The notes under the pieces are model-generated. The model did not search any database. It saw nothing but the letters and a program-made list of their open reading frames with translations, and was not told the DNA's origin. Of a DNA stretch of 64,000 nucleotides, positions 50,033 through 61,124 are shown one piece after another (position 1 is the first letter of the stretch; each line of letters starts with the position of its first letter). The position numbers and the translations under genes are program-made. The DNA is taken from assembly GCA_905182305.1 (NCBI GenBank), contig CAJJBB010000011.1, forward strand, positions 1 to 64,000. Direction: 5' to 3'. The DNA is from Flavobacteria bacterium MS024-2A (GTDB lineage: Bacteria; Bacteroidota; Bacteroidia; Flavobacteriales; Flavobacteriaceae).

Positions 50033-52225
50033 ATGATCGTAGATTCAAAAATTGAAAATAAAGAAATAGCCAATCAGTATAAAGAACTATTACGAATTAG
50101 TTATCAGTCGCTTACACCTGATGATAAAAAAATGATTCGTTTAGCTTTTGATACTGCTGTTGAAGGACATAATGGTCAGCGTAGAAAGTCTGGGGAAGCC
50201 TATGTTTTTCATCCAATAAGTGTTGCTAAAATTGTGGCACAACAAATAGGTTTAGATGCTACTTCTATTGCTGCAGCTCTTCTTCATGACGTTGTTGAAG
50301 ATACAATTTTCACTCTTCAAGACATTGAACGTCTTTTGGGAGAATCTGTAGCTAAAATTGTACATGGTCTTACCAAAATTTCCAATCTTAAAAAAGATAA
50401 GAACATTTCCTTGCAAGCCGAAAATTTCAGGAAAATGCTTCTTACGCTAAATGACGATGTTCGGGTCATCATTATTAAAATTGCCGATCGTTTGCATAAT
50501 ATGCAAACAATGGATGCAATGCCAGAATACAAACAAGTTAAAATTGCATCTGAAACACTCTATATATATGCTCCCCTAGCTCATAGAATTGGACTCTACA
50601 ACATAAAAACAGAACTTGAGGACTTAAGCCTCAAGTACACAGAACCAAATAGATATACTTCTATCAAAAAACACATAGATGAAAGTGTAAATTCCCAAAA
50701 AAATTACATTAATTCCTTTTCAAAATTTGTTTCTCTTGAATTAAAAAAAGAACGCTTAAAATATCTAATCAAGGGACGGAGTAAGTCTATTTATTCTATT
50801 CATAAAAAAATGCAAACTCAAAATATATCCATAGATAAGATCTATGATAAGTTTGCCATTCGCATTATTTATGATTGCCAGCGTAGTAAAGAGAAGTTTA
50901 TTGCTTGGAAAATCTATTCTATAATAACTGATCACTTTACACCCAACCCAACACGTCTTCGTGATTGGATTTCAGGACCTAAGTCAAATGGATATGAAGC
51001 TCTTCATATCACTGTTATGGGCCCACTAAATAAGTGGGTAGAGGTTCAAATTCGCTCAAGCAGAATGCATGAAATTGCTGAAAAAGGTTATGCTGCACAC
51101 TTTAAATACAAACAAGGGGAACAAAAAGATATTGGGATTGATAGCTGGCTAAATAGATTGCAAGAAGTATTAGAAAATAATACTGGAAATGCGGTAGAAT
51201 TTGTCGAAGATTTTAAGCTTAATTTATATGCCAAAGAAATTTTTGTGTTTACTCCAAAGGGGGAGTTGAAATCTCTACCTCAAGGTGCAACTGCATTAGA
51301 TTTTGCCTTTTCTATTCATTCTGAAATTGGTAAAAAAACAAGAGGTATTCGTGTAAATGATCGCTTAGTACCTTTAAGTAAGGTTTTGAAAAGTGGAGAC
51401 CAAATTGATGTGATTACTTCTGAAAAAATCACTCCTTCAAATAGTTGGTTGGATTTTGTAATAACTTCACGTGCTCGTTCTATAATAAAGTCCTCAATAA
51501 ATGACGGAAAAAAGCAATTTACAGAAGAAGGAAAGGAACTTTTAAAAAGAAAATTAAAACAACTCAAAATTAATCTTAACAAGAAAACAATTCATCAAAT
51601 GATTTTGTTTTTTAAATTTAAATCTAGTCAAGATCTTTTTTACAATACTAAAATTGGAACTTTAGACAATAAGCAACTTAAAAAATTCGCAAGCAATTAC
51701 CATAATTCACTAATAAATTTCTTTAAAAAGCGTATTAGATCTGAAAAATCATTTCAAGAAAACCTATCTATTGAAAAATATGATAATTTGGTTTTTGGAA
51801 AAGAAAAAGAAGTACTAGCCTATAGTTTTGCAAACTGTTGTAACTCTATCCCTGGAGATTCAGTTTTTGGTTTTGTTACTATCAATGAAGGAATTAAAGT
51901 CCACCAAAAAGAATGTCCTAATGCACTAACGCTACAATCAAATTATGCCTACAGAATACTTCCAGCTAAATGGGTAGACTCAACTTCAGAAGAATATTCG
52001 GCAATTCTTAAATTAACAGGAATTGATCAACGTGGCCTTGTAAACGAGGTTACACGAATGATTTCAAATAATAGCAAAATTAATATAAATAAAATAAACT
52101 TTGCCACCGAAGATCAATTTTTCACTGGTATCATTCAATTAAGTGTCCAAAATAAAAATATCCTAAATAAATTAGTCCAAAAACTAGCAAGTGTAAACGG
52201 AATTGACAAAATAGTCAGGGAATAA
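50033..52225 (+). CDS. Bifunctional (p)ppGpp synthetase/hydrolase (RelA/SpoT)
   Basis: HD motif [25 protein letters not shown]; synthetase [54 protein letters not shown]-terminus. Confidence 0.96.
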   Translation: MIVDSKIENKEIANQYKELLRISYQSLTPDDKKMIRLAFDTAVEGHNGQRRKSGEAYVFHPISVAKIVAQQIGLDATSIAAALLHDVVEDTIFTLQDIERLLGESVAKIVHGLTKISNLKKDKNISLQAENFRKMLLTLNDDVRVIIIKIADRLHNMQTMDAMPEYKQVKIASETLYIYAPLAHRIGLYNIKTELEDLSLKYTEPNRYTSIKKHIDESVNSQKNYINSFSKFVSLELKKERLKYLIKGRSKSIYSIHKKMQTQNISIDKIYDKFAIRIIYDCQRSKEKFIAWKIYSIITDHFTPNPTRLRDWISGPKSNGYEALHITVMGPLNKWVEVQIRSSRMHEIAEKGYAAHFKYKQGEQKDIGIDSWLNRLQEVLENNTGNAVEFVEDFKLNLYAKEIFVFTPKGELKSLPQGATALDFAFSIHSEIGKKTRGIRVNDRLVPLSKVLKSGDQIDVITSEKITPSNSWLDFVITSRARSIIKSSINDGKKQFTEEGKELLKRKLKQLKINLNKKTIHQMILFFKFKSSQDLFYNTKIGTLDNKQLKKFASNYHNSLINFFKKRIRSEKSFQENLSIEKYDNLVFGKEKEVLAYSFANCCNSIPGDSVFGFVTINEGIKVHQKECPNALTLQSNYAYRILPAKWVDSTSEEYSAILKLTGIDQRGLVNEVTRMISNNSKININKINFATEDQFFTGIIQLSVQNKNILNKLVQKLASVNGIDKIVRE

Positions 52226-52248
52226 GGCTTTATAACTATCTTTACAAA

Positions 52249-52689
52249 ATGATTGTAGAAAAATCAAACCAAAACATTGTTAAAGAAGTTTTTATAAACT
52301 TCTTAGATAATCAAGGACATAGAAAAACACCAGAACGTTTTGCTATTCTCTTTGAAATATATGACAATAAAGAACATTTTCATATTGAGTCTTTGTACGT
52401 CAAAATGAAAAATAAAAATTATCGTGTCAGTAGAGCAACATTATACAACACAATTGAACTTTTATTAGAATGTGGTTTAGTAAGAAAACATCAGTTTGGC
52501 AAAAGTCAAGCCCAATATGAAAAATCATACTTTGACCACCAACACGATCATATTATCCTAACAGACTCAGGGGAAGTAAAAGAATTTTGTGATCCTAGAA
52601 TTCAACAAATAAAAAAAACAATTGAAGAAGTTTTTGATGTAGATATCCACAAACATTCTCTATACTTTTACGGTACTAAAAAAAAATAA
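52249..52689 (+). CDS. fur: Fur-family transcriptional regulator
   Basis: [75 protein letters not shown]. Confidence 0.92.
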   Translation: MIVEKSNQNIVKEVFINFLDNQGHRKTPERFAILFEIYDNKEHFHIESLYVKMKNKNYRVSRATLYNTIELLLECGLVRKHQFGKSQAQYEKSYFDHQHDHIILTDSGEVKEFCDPRIQQIKKTIEEVFDVDIHKHSLYFYGTKKK

Positions 52690-52695
52690 TATAAC

Positions 52696-53964
52696 ATGGC
52701 AGTAGATTTGCTACTCGGACTTCAATGGGGAGACGAAGGAAAAGGAAAAATTGTTGATGTATTAACCACTTCTTATGATGTAATCGCAAGGTTTCAAGGA
52801 GGACCAAATGCTGGACACACATTAGAGTTTGAAGGGAATAAACACGTTTTACACACCATACCTTCTGGAATATTCCATCCGAAAGCAATAAATCTTATTG
52901 GAAACGGAGTCGTAATTGATCCTATCATTTTCAAAAAAGAAATCGATAATTTAGCCCCTTACAAAATTGATTTTACTGATAAACTATTAATTTCAAAAAA
53001 AGCACACCTTATTCTCCCTACCCATAGGTTACTTGATGCCGCATCAGAAGCAGCAAAAGGGAAAGCTAAAATCGGATCAACCTTAAAAGGAATTGGCCCA
53101 ACCTACATGGATAAAACCGGAAGAAATGGAATTAGAGTAGGAGATATTTTAGCTGCAGATTGGGAAGAAAAATACCAACGACTAACGAAAAAGCACTTAG
53201 CAATGCTCGAAAGTTATGATGCTACAGTTGAGTACGATTTAAAAAGTATGGAAAACGCATTCTTCGATAGTATAACTGCCCTTAGAACATTTAAACTTGT
53301 TGATAGTGAACAATACCTTATTGAGGCACAGAAAGCAGGTAAGAAAATTTTAGCAGAAGGAGCGCAAGGTTCTCTTTTAGATGTTGATTTTGGAACCTAT
53401 CCTTTTGTGACATCCTCCACAACTACGGCTGCAGGAGCCTGTACTGGATTAGGAGTAGCGCCTAATAAAATAAAAGAAGTATATGGTATATTTAAAGCCT
53501 ATACCACCCGAGTTGGGAGTGGCCCGTTCCCTACTGAACTTTTTGATGAAGATGGAGAAACAATGGGAAGAGTAGGAAATGAATTTGGTGCAACCACAGG
53601 ACGCTCAAGAAGATGTGGTTGGATTGATTTAGTAGCTTTAAAATATTCAATTCATATAAATGGAGTGACACAATTAATGATGATGAAAGGTGATGTCCTT
53701 TCGGGATTTAAAAATCTAAAAGTTTGTGTTTCATATAATACACCCGAAGGAAAAATGGATTATTTTCCTTATAATATTTCTTCAGGTATAGAGCCCATAT
53801 ATGAAGAACTTCCAGGTTGGAAAGAAGACTTAACAAAAATGACTTTTGCAGATGAGTTTCCATCGAATTTTCAACACTACATTGATTATTTAGAGAAAGC
53901 ACTTGAAACGCCTATTAAAATAGTTTCAGTAGGACCTGATCGTAAGCAAACAATTTTTAGATAA
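52696..53964 (+). CDS. purA: Adenylosuccinate synthase
   Basis: VDLLLGLQWGDEGKGKIVDVLT, FQGGPNAGHTL, GIGPTYMDKTGRNGIRVGD, FGATTGRSRRCGWIDLVALKYSI. Confidence 0.97.
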   Translation: MAVDLLLGLQWGDEGKGKIVDVLTTSYDVIARFQGGPNAGHTLEFEGNKHVLHTIPSGIFHPKAINLIGNGVVIDPIIFKKEIDNLAPYKIDFTDKLLISKKAHLILPTHRLLDAASEAAKGKAKIGSTLKGIGPTYMDKTGRNGIRVGDILAADWEEKYQRLTKKHLAMLESYDATVEYDLKSMENAFFDSITALRTFKLVDSEQYLIEAQKAGKKILAEGAQGSLLDVDFGTYPFVTSSTTTAAGACTGLGVAPNKIKEVYGIFKAYTTRVGSGPFPTELFDEDGETMGRVGNEFGATTGRSRRCGWIDLVALKYSIHINGVTQLMMMKGDVLSGFKNLKVCVSYNTPEGKMDYFPYNISSGIEPIYEELPGWKEDLTKMTFADEFPSNFQHYIDYLEKALETPIKIVSVGPDRKQTIFR

Positions 53965-53977
53965 ATTGAATTAAATA

Positions 53978-55634
53978 ATGGGACTTCGAGCGTATGTAAT
54001 CTTACTTATCATTTTTAGCCTAAGTGTAACTGCACAAAATTCTAAAACACCTAAAATCATTGAAATTCGTCAAGCTGGAGGATCAACACAAGATCAAGAA
54101 AAATTTCCTGGAGCTAATATTTTATTTAAAACTTCAAATAAACGTGTCAAACTTTTCCATGAAGGGGCCCTAATAGAATCTGATAAAGCGTATTTCTATT
54201 CTAAAGACAATTACTTTAAGGCAATGGGTCATGTTGTTTTTAGTCAAGGAGATAGCTTGCAGATGACATGTAACACTATTGAATATGATGGGAAAACTAA
54301 AACGGCAATTGCGATAGGTAATGTTGATCTTAAAAAATCTGATATGACCCTTAAAACAGAAAAACTTAACCTAGATCGAGTTAATAATAAAGCTTTTTAC
54401 AATACAAAAGGCGTTGTTGTTGATAGTGCTAGCACTCTTACTAGTCAAAGAGGAACCTATTTTATGGCAGAAAATAAGTATCGTTTCACTTCAGATGTAA
54501 CTATCTTAAATCCAAAATATATAGTTAACTCAGAACAATTAGATTATTTTACTAGAACTAAACCAAGCCTACCTTTATGGTAATTCAAAAATAAAAGGAG
54601 AAACCTATACAATTTTGTGTGAACGCGGGTTTTATGACATGCAAAGAGAAAAAGGTATTTTTAAAGAAAATGCAACTTTATACTATGATGATAAAATCAT
54701 TAAAGGCGATAGCCTTTATTTTGAAAGCGAACACGATTATGCCTCAGCATCAAAAAACGTGAGTATTATTGACTCTCTAAATAACTCCATTATCACCGGA
54801 CACTTCGGAGAAATATTTAAAGCAAAAGACTCCGCAATTATTACGCGAAGAGCAATGGCTATTAATATAGTCGGTCAAGATTCTCTTTTTATTCGTGCAG
54901 ATACACTTGTAGCTACGGGTCCACAGGACAAACGTATTTTAAGAGGCTATTATGATGTCCGTATTCTTAAAAGTGATCTCCGAGGCCGGTCTGACTCTTT
55001 GTATTTAGATCAATCAATTGGGTTAACGAAGCTATTAAGTAGGCCTCTTACTAATCAGCAAGAACAGATTTTTACAGAAGCAGATCGAAACGGTTCAAAT
55101 CCCGTATTATGGTTTGGTGAAAGTCAAATGTCAGGAGATAAAATCTTCTTACTTTCTAACCTTGTAACTAAGAAACTAGACTCTTTAAAAATAACAGGCA
55201 ATATTTTTATAATTGAAAAAGATACTTTAAGTTTGGATGGATACCAACAAATTAAGGGTGGAATCCTAAACGGAGCATTCAAAGAAGGGCGTCTTGATAA
55301 TATTGTAATTACTAAAAATACTGAAATGGTCTATTATCTTTATAATGATGAAGATCTTCAGCTCATTGGAATTGACAAAACAACTTGCAGTGCTTTGCAA
55401 ATGAATTTTACAGACGGACAAATTGAAGATATTACCTTTTTGGTGAGTCCAAATGGAGATGTTTATCCCGAAGAAGAACTACCCCTAAATGACCGAACAT
55501 TAAAAGGCTTTATATGGCGAATTACTGAAAGACCTGAAACGATTGAAGATCTTTTTGATGAAAAAGATAGAGAGAATCAATTTCCTGAAATCTTGAGTTT
55601 TAAATTCCCCGAAGAAGAACCCAAGGATAAATAA
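53978..55634 (+). pseudogene. OstA/LptA-like protein interrupted by one +1 frameshift near 54557 (ORFs 53978..54583 and 54615..55634)
   Basis: ORF1 ends DYFTRTKPSLPLW*; removing one C restores DYFTRTKQAYLYGNSKIKGETYTILCERGFYDMQREKG, joining ORF2. Confidence 0.88.
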
Positions 55635-55636
55635 AA

Positions 55637-56824
55637 ATGACAACTCTTCAGGAAGATTTTTTAAACTACCAAGCAAAAACAACACCCCACCCCTTAGGTA
55701 TTGAGGTTAAAAAAGCAAAAGGAGTCTATATAACAGATACTTCTGGCAAAAAATATCTTGACTTTATAGCTGGAATTTCTGTCTGTAGTCTTGGCCACTG
55801 CCATTCAAAGGTAGTTACTGCAATTCGTAAACAAATAAAAAAGCACATGCATGTAATGGTGTATGGGGAATTTGCTCAATCAGCTGCAGTTAGTTTATCT
55901 AAAGAATTAATAGCCTTACTTCCTGACAATCAAGAATCTGTATATTTAACAAATTCTGGAACTGAAGCTGTTGAAGGTGCTCTAAAATTAGCCAAAAAAG
56001 CTACTGGTAGAAATGAGTTAATAGGAGCTATTAATAGTTATCACGGAAGTACCCATGGCTCACTTAGTCTATTAGGATCAGAACATCAAAAAGTAGGCTA
56101 CCGTCCTTTACTGCCTAATACAAGGTTTATAAGGTTTAACTCAGAAAATGATTTGTCATATATCACAAATGCAACAGCGGCAGTTATTTTAGAAACAATT
56201 CAAGGTGGTGCAGGGTTTATACTTCCACAAAATGATTACTTACAAAAAGTAAAAACTCGCTGCCAAAAGGTAGGTGCTTTACTTATATTGGATGAAATTC
56301 AACCAGGTTTTGGTAGAACAGGTACCTTTTTTGGCTTTGAAAATTTTGAAGTTGAACCAGATATCGTTGTGATGGGAAAAGGAATGGGTGGTGGACTTCC
56401 TGTTGGAGCTTTCACAGCTTCACATAAACTTATGAAGCTTTTAGAAAATCATCCCAAGCTTGGACATATTACTACCTTTGGAGGAAACCCTGTAATTGCA
56501 GCAGCTTGCTTAGCTACTTTACGTGAGATAAGAGATTCCAAATTATTAACAGAAATATCTAAAAAAGAAGCACTATTCAGAGCTGAATTAGACCACCCAA
56601 AAATAAATTCTATTCAAGGAAAAGGGTTGATGCTAGCTCCCATGCTTGAAAATGCAGAAATCGCAAATCTAGTGGTCTTAAAATGTATTGAAAAAGGGCT
56701 CATATTGTTTTGGTTATTATGGGAAAAGAAAGCTCTAAGGATATCGCCACCATTAACAATTACTGAAAAAGAAATTAAAAAGGGTTGTGCGATTATTCGA
56801 AGTGTTTTAGACGAAATATCGTGA
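55637..56824 (+). CDS. Class III aminotransferase (acetylornithine aminotransferase-like)
   Basis: YLDFIAGISVCSLGHCHSKV, LTNSGTEAVEGALKLAKKATGR, LILDEIQPGFGRTGTFFGFENFEVEPDIVVMGKGMGGGLPVGAF. Confidence 0.93.
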   Translation: MTTLQEDFLNYQAKTTPHPLGIEVKKAKGVYITDTSGKKYLDFIAGISVCSLGHCHSKVVTAIRKQIKKHMHVMVYGEFAQSAAVSLSKELIALLPDNQESVYLTNSGTEAVEGALKLAKKATGRNELIGAINSYHGSTHGSLSLLGSEHQKVGYRPLLPNTRFIRFNSENDLSYITNATAAVILETIQGGAGFILPQNDYLQKVKTRCQKVGALLILDEIQPGFGRTGTFFGFENFEVEPDIVVMGKGMGGGLPVGAFTASHKLMKLLENHPKLGHITTFGGNPVIAAACLATLREIRDSKLLTEISKKEALFRAELDHPKINSIQGKGLMLAPMLENAEIANLVVLKCIEKGLILFWLLWEKKALRISPPLTITEKEIKKGCAIIRSVLDEIS

Positions 56825-56921
56825 TAAATACTGTTCATTATTTTGTTAAAAACAAAGCAAAAAGAAACTAAATGATCAAGAACTAGTCCTTAACTTTAAA
56901 AAGATTCTATTTAAAGAAAAT

Positions 56922-58292
56922 ATGCTGGACTTCAATTCTGAAAATACAAAATCAACGATAATGAAATTTGAGAATATGCTCAAAACTAATCATGAGTATT
57001 TTTTCGATGCTCAAGAGTTTGAGGACATCATTGTTCATTACCTTGGTTTTGCCGAAAACAATCTAGCTAAAAAAGCTTTGAAAATGGGACTTAATCAACA
57101 CCCTTCTAATCTTGAATTAATGTTGCTTCAAAGTGAAGTTTTTATTTTAGACCAAAAATATGAAAATGCTCTAGATTTATTAGACTATGTTTCAAAGATA
57201 GATCCTTTATATGAAGAAGTTTTTCTGCAAAGAGCAACCATTGCCTCCAAATCAGGAAATCATAAAGGTGCTATTCTTTTTCTTAAAAATGCGCTTGAAC
57301 TTTCCGAAGAACCAGAAGAAATCTGGAACTTACTTGGTTTAGAACATCTTCTTGTTGAAGAATATGAGAAAAGTTTATATTATTTCAAAAATTGCCTTAA
57401 ATATAATAAAGAGGACTACCCCTCTCTTTACAATCTTTTATATTGCTATGAACAACTAGATAAAGACGAAGAAGCAATTGAATCATTAAACGAAGTCTTA
57501 GAACACAATCCCTATTGTGAAGTCGCATGGCATCAATTAGGGAAAATTTTGACTAAACTTGATAAAACAAATGAAGCACTTTCTGCTTTTAATTATGCGA
57601 TCATTAGTGATGATACTTTTACAGGAGCTTACATTGAAAAAGGTAAAGTTTTAGAAAAAATTGGTCGAATTAATGAAAGTATTGAAAATTATGAAGTCGC
57701 TTTAAATACTGCTGATCCTAGCGCCTTTATTCTTGAAAGCATTGGAAGATGTCATGAAAAACTAGGGAATGATCGACTGGCCCAAAAATTTTACTTAAAA
57801 TCAATTCATACGGAGCCTGCTAATGAAAATAGCTGGCAGTCATTAATTAATTTTCATATTAAAGCTAAAAATTTCAAAAAAGCTAATCACTATTTAGAAA
57901 GTGCTTTAGAGGTAAATAGTGATTCATTTTTACTTTGGAAACAAAGTGCCTTTGTTAATCAATCTTTAAAGTTAAATAAAGAAGCGCTTACAGCGTATCA
58001 AAAAGTGATTGATTTTGGATTTTTTGAACTTACTTTACTATTAAATTACATCGACCTTAATATTCACCTTAAACTATGGAATCAAGCTTTTGATATAATA
58101 CAAATAGCCTTCAAAGGCTATCCTGAAAGTGGAGAGCTAAAACTAAGAAATATGGGCTGTAAATTACTCCTTGAAAAAGGTATAAAAGAGAAAGTAAATA
58201 TTATTGATTGTAATTTAAACAAAAAAGATCAAGCAATTTTTTTTAAACTTTTCTCCAACTTTAAAGTAAATAAAAGAGTTTTTTTTTCTTAA
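56922..58292 (+). CDS. Tetratricopeptide repeat protein
   Basis: Tandem TPR helices, e.g. EEIWNLLGLEHLLVEEYEKSLYYFKNCLKYNKEDYPSLYNLLYCYEQLDKDEEAIESLNEVLEHNP. Confidence 0.92.
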   Translation: MLDFNSENTKSTIMKFENMLKTNHEYFFDAQEFEDIIVHYLGFAENNLAKKALKMGLNQHPSNLELMLLQSEVFILDQKYENALDLLDYVSKIDPLYEEVFLQRATIASKSGNHKGAILFLKNALELSEEPEEIWNLLGLEHLLVEEYEKSLYYFKNCLKYNKEDYPSLYNLLYCYEQLDKDEEAIESLNEVLEHNPYCEVAWHQLGKILTKLDKTNEALSAFNYAIISDDTFTGAYIEKGKVLEKIGRINESIENYEVALNTADPSAFILESIGRCHEKLGNDRLAQKFYLKSIHTEPANENSWQSLINFHIKAKNFKKANHYLESALEVNSDSFLLWKQSAFVNQSLKLNKEALTAYQKVIDFGFFELTLLLNYIDLNIHLKLWNQAFDIIQIAFKGYPESGELKLRNMGCKLLLEKGIKEKVNIIDCNLNKKDQAIFFKLFSNFKVNKRVFFS

Positions 58293-58329
58293 TTAAGTTT
58301 AACAAATCTCTTATCAAAAATGGGTTCTC

Positions 58330-58337
58330 TACATTTG
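58330..58337 (+). promoter_or_regulatory. -7 box TACATTTG upstream of first DUF368 gene
   Basis: TAnnTTTG 27 nt before ATG 58365. Confidence 0.45.
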
Positions 58338-58364
58338 TATTAATTAAATTAGTCAACACTTAAA

Positions 58365-59307
58365 ATGCGTCATTTATTTCTTTTCCTAAAAGGTATGCTT
58401 ATGGGTGCAGCGGATCTTGTTCCTGGTGTTTCTGGAGGAACCATAGCCTTAATTACAGGAATATATAAAGAGCTTCTTGAAAGCATTAATTCATTTTCTT
58501 GGAATACCTATAAAACATATAAGAAAAGAAGGCTTAACTGATGTTTGGAAAAAACTAAATGGCTTCTTTCTATTAACCGTATTTGGTGGAATTATTACCA
58601 GTATACTTCTGTTATCTCAAATCCTTGAATGGTTTATTATTAATGAACCCATTGGGTTATGGTCTTTTTTCTTTGGTCTACTAATTGCAAGTATTATTTA
58701 CCTAATAAAAACTGATCTTAGCCTTAATATTTCCTCTCTACTATATTTATGTTTAGGAGCAGTATTTTCTTTTTTAAGTACTCAATTTCAAGGGACTCAT
58801 GAAGATTTTAGTTTGTGGTATCTTTTTATTTCTGGATTTATTGGTATTTCAGCAATGATTCTTCCTGGCTTGTCAGGTGCGTATATATTGTTTGTAATGG
58901 GAGTATATCAAACTATTCTTTCAAATGTTAGACAAGCACAAGAATTACTTTTTGATTTTAATCAAGCAAAATTATTTGCAGTAGGAAGTGTTTTAGGTGT
59001 CTTTACTCTTGGAATGATTTGTGGAATTAAAGTTTTTTCTAAAATTTTAACGTGGTTATTAAAACGTTATCCAAAACAAATAATTGCAGTTTTAATTGGC
59101 CTCATGATTGGTGCACTTCACAAAGTTTGGCCTTGGCAAAAAGAAATCATCATAAATAGTTTCAGTACAATAGAAAAAACAATCGCCGTTTTCCCATCAT
59201 CTTATGAAGGAGGTGATCCTCAAATAATTAAAGCATTAATTTTAATGTTTCTTGGATTTACAATTTTATTTATTATTGAACGCACTAAGTCTATTCAAAA
59301 AAAATGA
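58365..59307 (+). pseudogene. DUF368 membrane protein, first copy, with +1 frameshift near 58520 (track ORF 58477..59307 is the 3' part)
   Basis: N-terminus [54 protein letters not shown] in frame of 58365; continues as [16 protein letters not shown] in the next frame; deleting one A of AAGAAAAGAAGG restores continuity. Confidence 0.88.
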
Positions 59308-60323
59308 GCACTACAAAATCCAAACGAAGTACTTTAGATAACGTTTTGTTGGTTATAAAAGGGATTGCTATGGGTACGGCAAATAAAGTTCCTGGTGTTT
59401 CAGGAGGAATAGTTGCTTTAATTGGGGGGTTTTATGAAGAACTGATTTTTTCATTTCAACGTTTAAATGGAAAAGCATTAAAATTGCTTTTTATGGGACG
59501 ATTTATCTCTTTTTCGACCTACATAAATGGACAATTTCTTTGTTACCTCTTTGGAGGTGTAATCATAAGTTACTTTAGTGTTTCACTTATGTTAGACTAT
59601 GCTATAAAAAAAAATGAAGCTGTTGTTTTTGGAGTTTTTTTTGGAATGATAATAGCCTCTTTAGTTTTAATTATTAAACAAATTCATGCCTGGAGTAATA
59701 AAATTATACTTCTATTATTCATGGGCTTAATTATTGGTGTGAGCTTAAACTTTGCCAGACCTGCTGCTGAAAATGATCATCTTTTATTTGTTTTTTGTTG
59801 TGGTATGATAAGCGTCTCTGGCATGACAATACCTGGATTGTCAGGTTCTTTTCTTCTTTTAATACTAGGGAATTACAATCTTCTTTTAGTAGATTCGGTT
59901 AATGCACTCTATTCAGTATTATCTAATGCACTTTTCTTAGATTTTGAAACTATAAATGATCCAAAAGTTAGGCGTCTTTTAATTATTATGGGTGTTTTTA
60001 TATTGGGTTCTATTATGGGTTTAATTTTATTTTCAAACATAATAAAAAGAGTACTTAAAAAACATCCACAACTTACATTAGCAAGTATAATTGGTTTTAT
60101 TACAGGAACCATAAGTTTGGTATGGCCTTGGAAAATAGAAGTTTTTAAATACGATAATAAGGGAGCATTAATTCTAAATAGTTTGGGGAATCCTAAAATA
60201 GATTATTACCATTATAGCTTCCCCGATTTCAGTAATCCATTCACCTATGAAGTTATACTTTCGATTTTATTAGGAGTAATACTTATTTTTGTAATAAATT
60301 ATTATGGTAAAAAAAGAACATAA
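59304..60323 (+). CDS. DUF368 membrane protein, second copy (intact)
   Basis: IKGIAMGTANKVPGVSGGIVALIGGFYEELI; SVSGMTIPGLSGSFLLLILGNY. Confidence 0.93.
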   Translation: MSTTKSKRSTLDNVLLVIKGIAMGTANKVPGVSGGIVALIGGFYEELIFSFQRLNGKALKLLFMGRFISFSTYINGQFLCYLFGGVIISYFSVSLMLDYAIKKNEAVVFGVFFGMIIASLVLIIKQIHAWSNKIILLLFMGLIIGVSLNFARPAAENDHLLFVFCCGMISVSGMTIPGLSGSFLLLILGNYNLLLVDSVNALYSVLSNALFLDFETINDPKVRRLLIIMGVFILGSIMGLILFSNIIKRVLKKHPQLTLASIIGFITGTISLVWPWKIEVFKYDNKGALILNSLGNPKIDYYHYSFPDFSNPFTYEVILSILLGVILIFVINYYGKKRT

Positions 60324-61059
60324 AAAAAAGTTTGGACTGGTAGGAAAGAATATTGACTACTCCTTTTCTAAAAAATATTTTACTTCTAAATTTAAAAATG
60401 AAGCTTTAAATGATTGTGAGTATGTAAATTTTGATTTTAAAACTATTAAAGAATTTGAAAGTTTAATCAAAAAAAAAGACCTTCCTAAAGGACTTAACGT
60501 AACCATTCCTTATAAAAAAGTAGTAATACCATTTTTAAATAATATTTCGAAAGAAGCCAAAGTTATAAATGCGGTAAACACAATTGTTTGGGACAAAAAC
60601 GGAAAAACTACTGGTCACAATACCGATCATATTGGTTTTGAAAAATCCTTGTTAGAATTAATTGACAAACCATTAAAACGTGCTTTGATACTGGGTACAG
60701 GTGGTGCTTCTAGGGCTGTTAAATATGTATTAGATAAACTTCAATGTGAAGTAATATTTGTGTCCAGAACACCTCAAGACAAACAATTAAGCTATGAATC
60801 ACTTAATAAAGCTGAAATTGAAAAAACCGATTTAATTATTAACTCGACACCATTAGGAACTTTTCCTGATATAAATGAGTGTCCTCCTATCCCCTATCAA
60901 TGGGTAAACAAAAAACATTTACTTTTTGACTTAATCTACAATCCGGAAGAAACACTCTTCCTGAAAAAAGGAAAAAAAGAAGGTGCAAAAGTAAGTAATG
61001 GCTCAAAGATGTTATTGTATCAAGCTGAAAAAGCATGGGAGCTATGGAACATTAAGTAA
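60304..61059 (+). CDS. aroE: Shikimate dehydrogenase
   Basis: FGLVGKNIDYSFSKKYFTSKF, LNVTIPYKKVVIPFL, ALILGTGGASRAVKYVL, INSTPLGTFPD, FDLIYNPEETLFL. Confidence 0.95.
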   Translation: MVKKEHKKKFGLVGKNIDYSFSKKYFTSKFKNEALNDCEYVNFDFKTIKEFESLIKKKDLPKGLNVTIPYKKVVIPFLNNISKEAKVINAVNTIVWDKNGKTTGHNTDHIGFEKSLLELIDKPLKRALILGTGGASRAVKYVLDKLQCEVIFVSRTPQDKQLSYESLNKAEIEKTDLIINSTPLGTFPDINECPPIPYQWVNKKHLLFDLIYNPEETLFLKKGKKEGAKVSNGSKMLLYQAEKAWELWNIK

Positions 61060-61124
61060 ATTTGATAATATATATTTTTTAGAATCCAAAAAAATGTATA
61101 TTATTTGTAATTAAGCTACTAACT

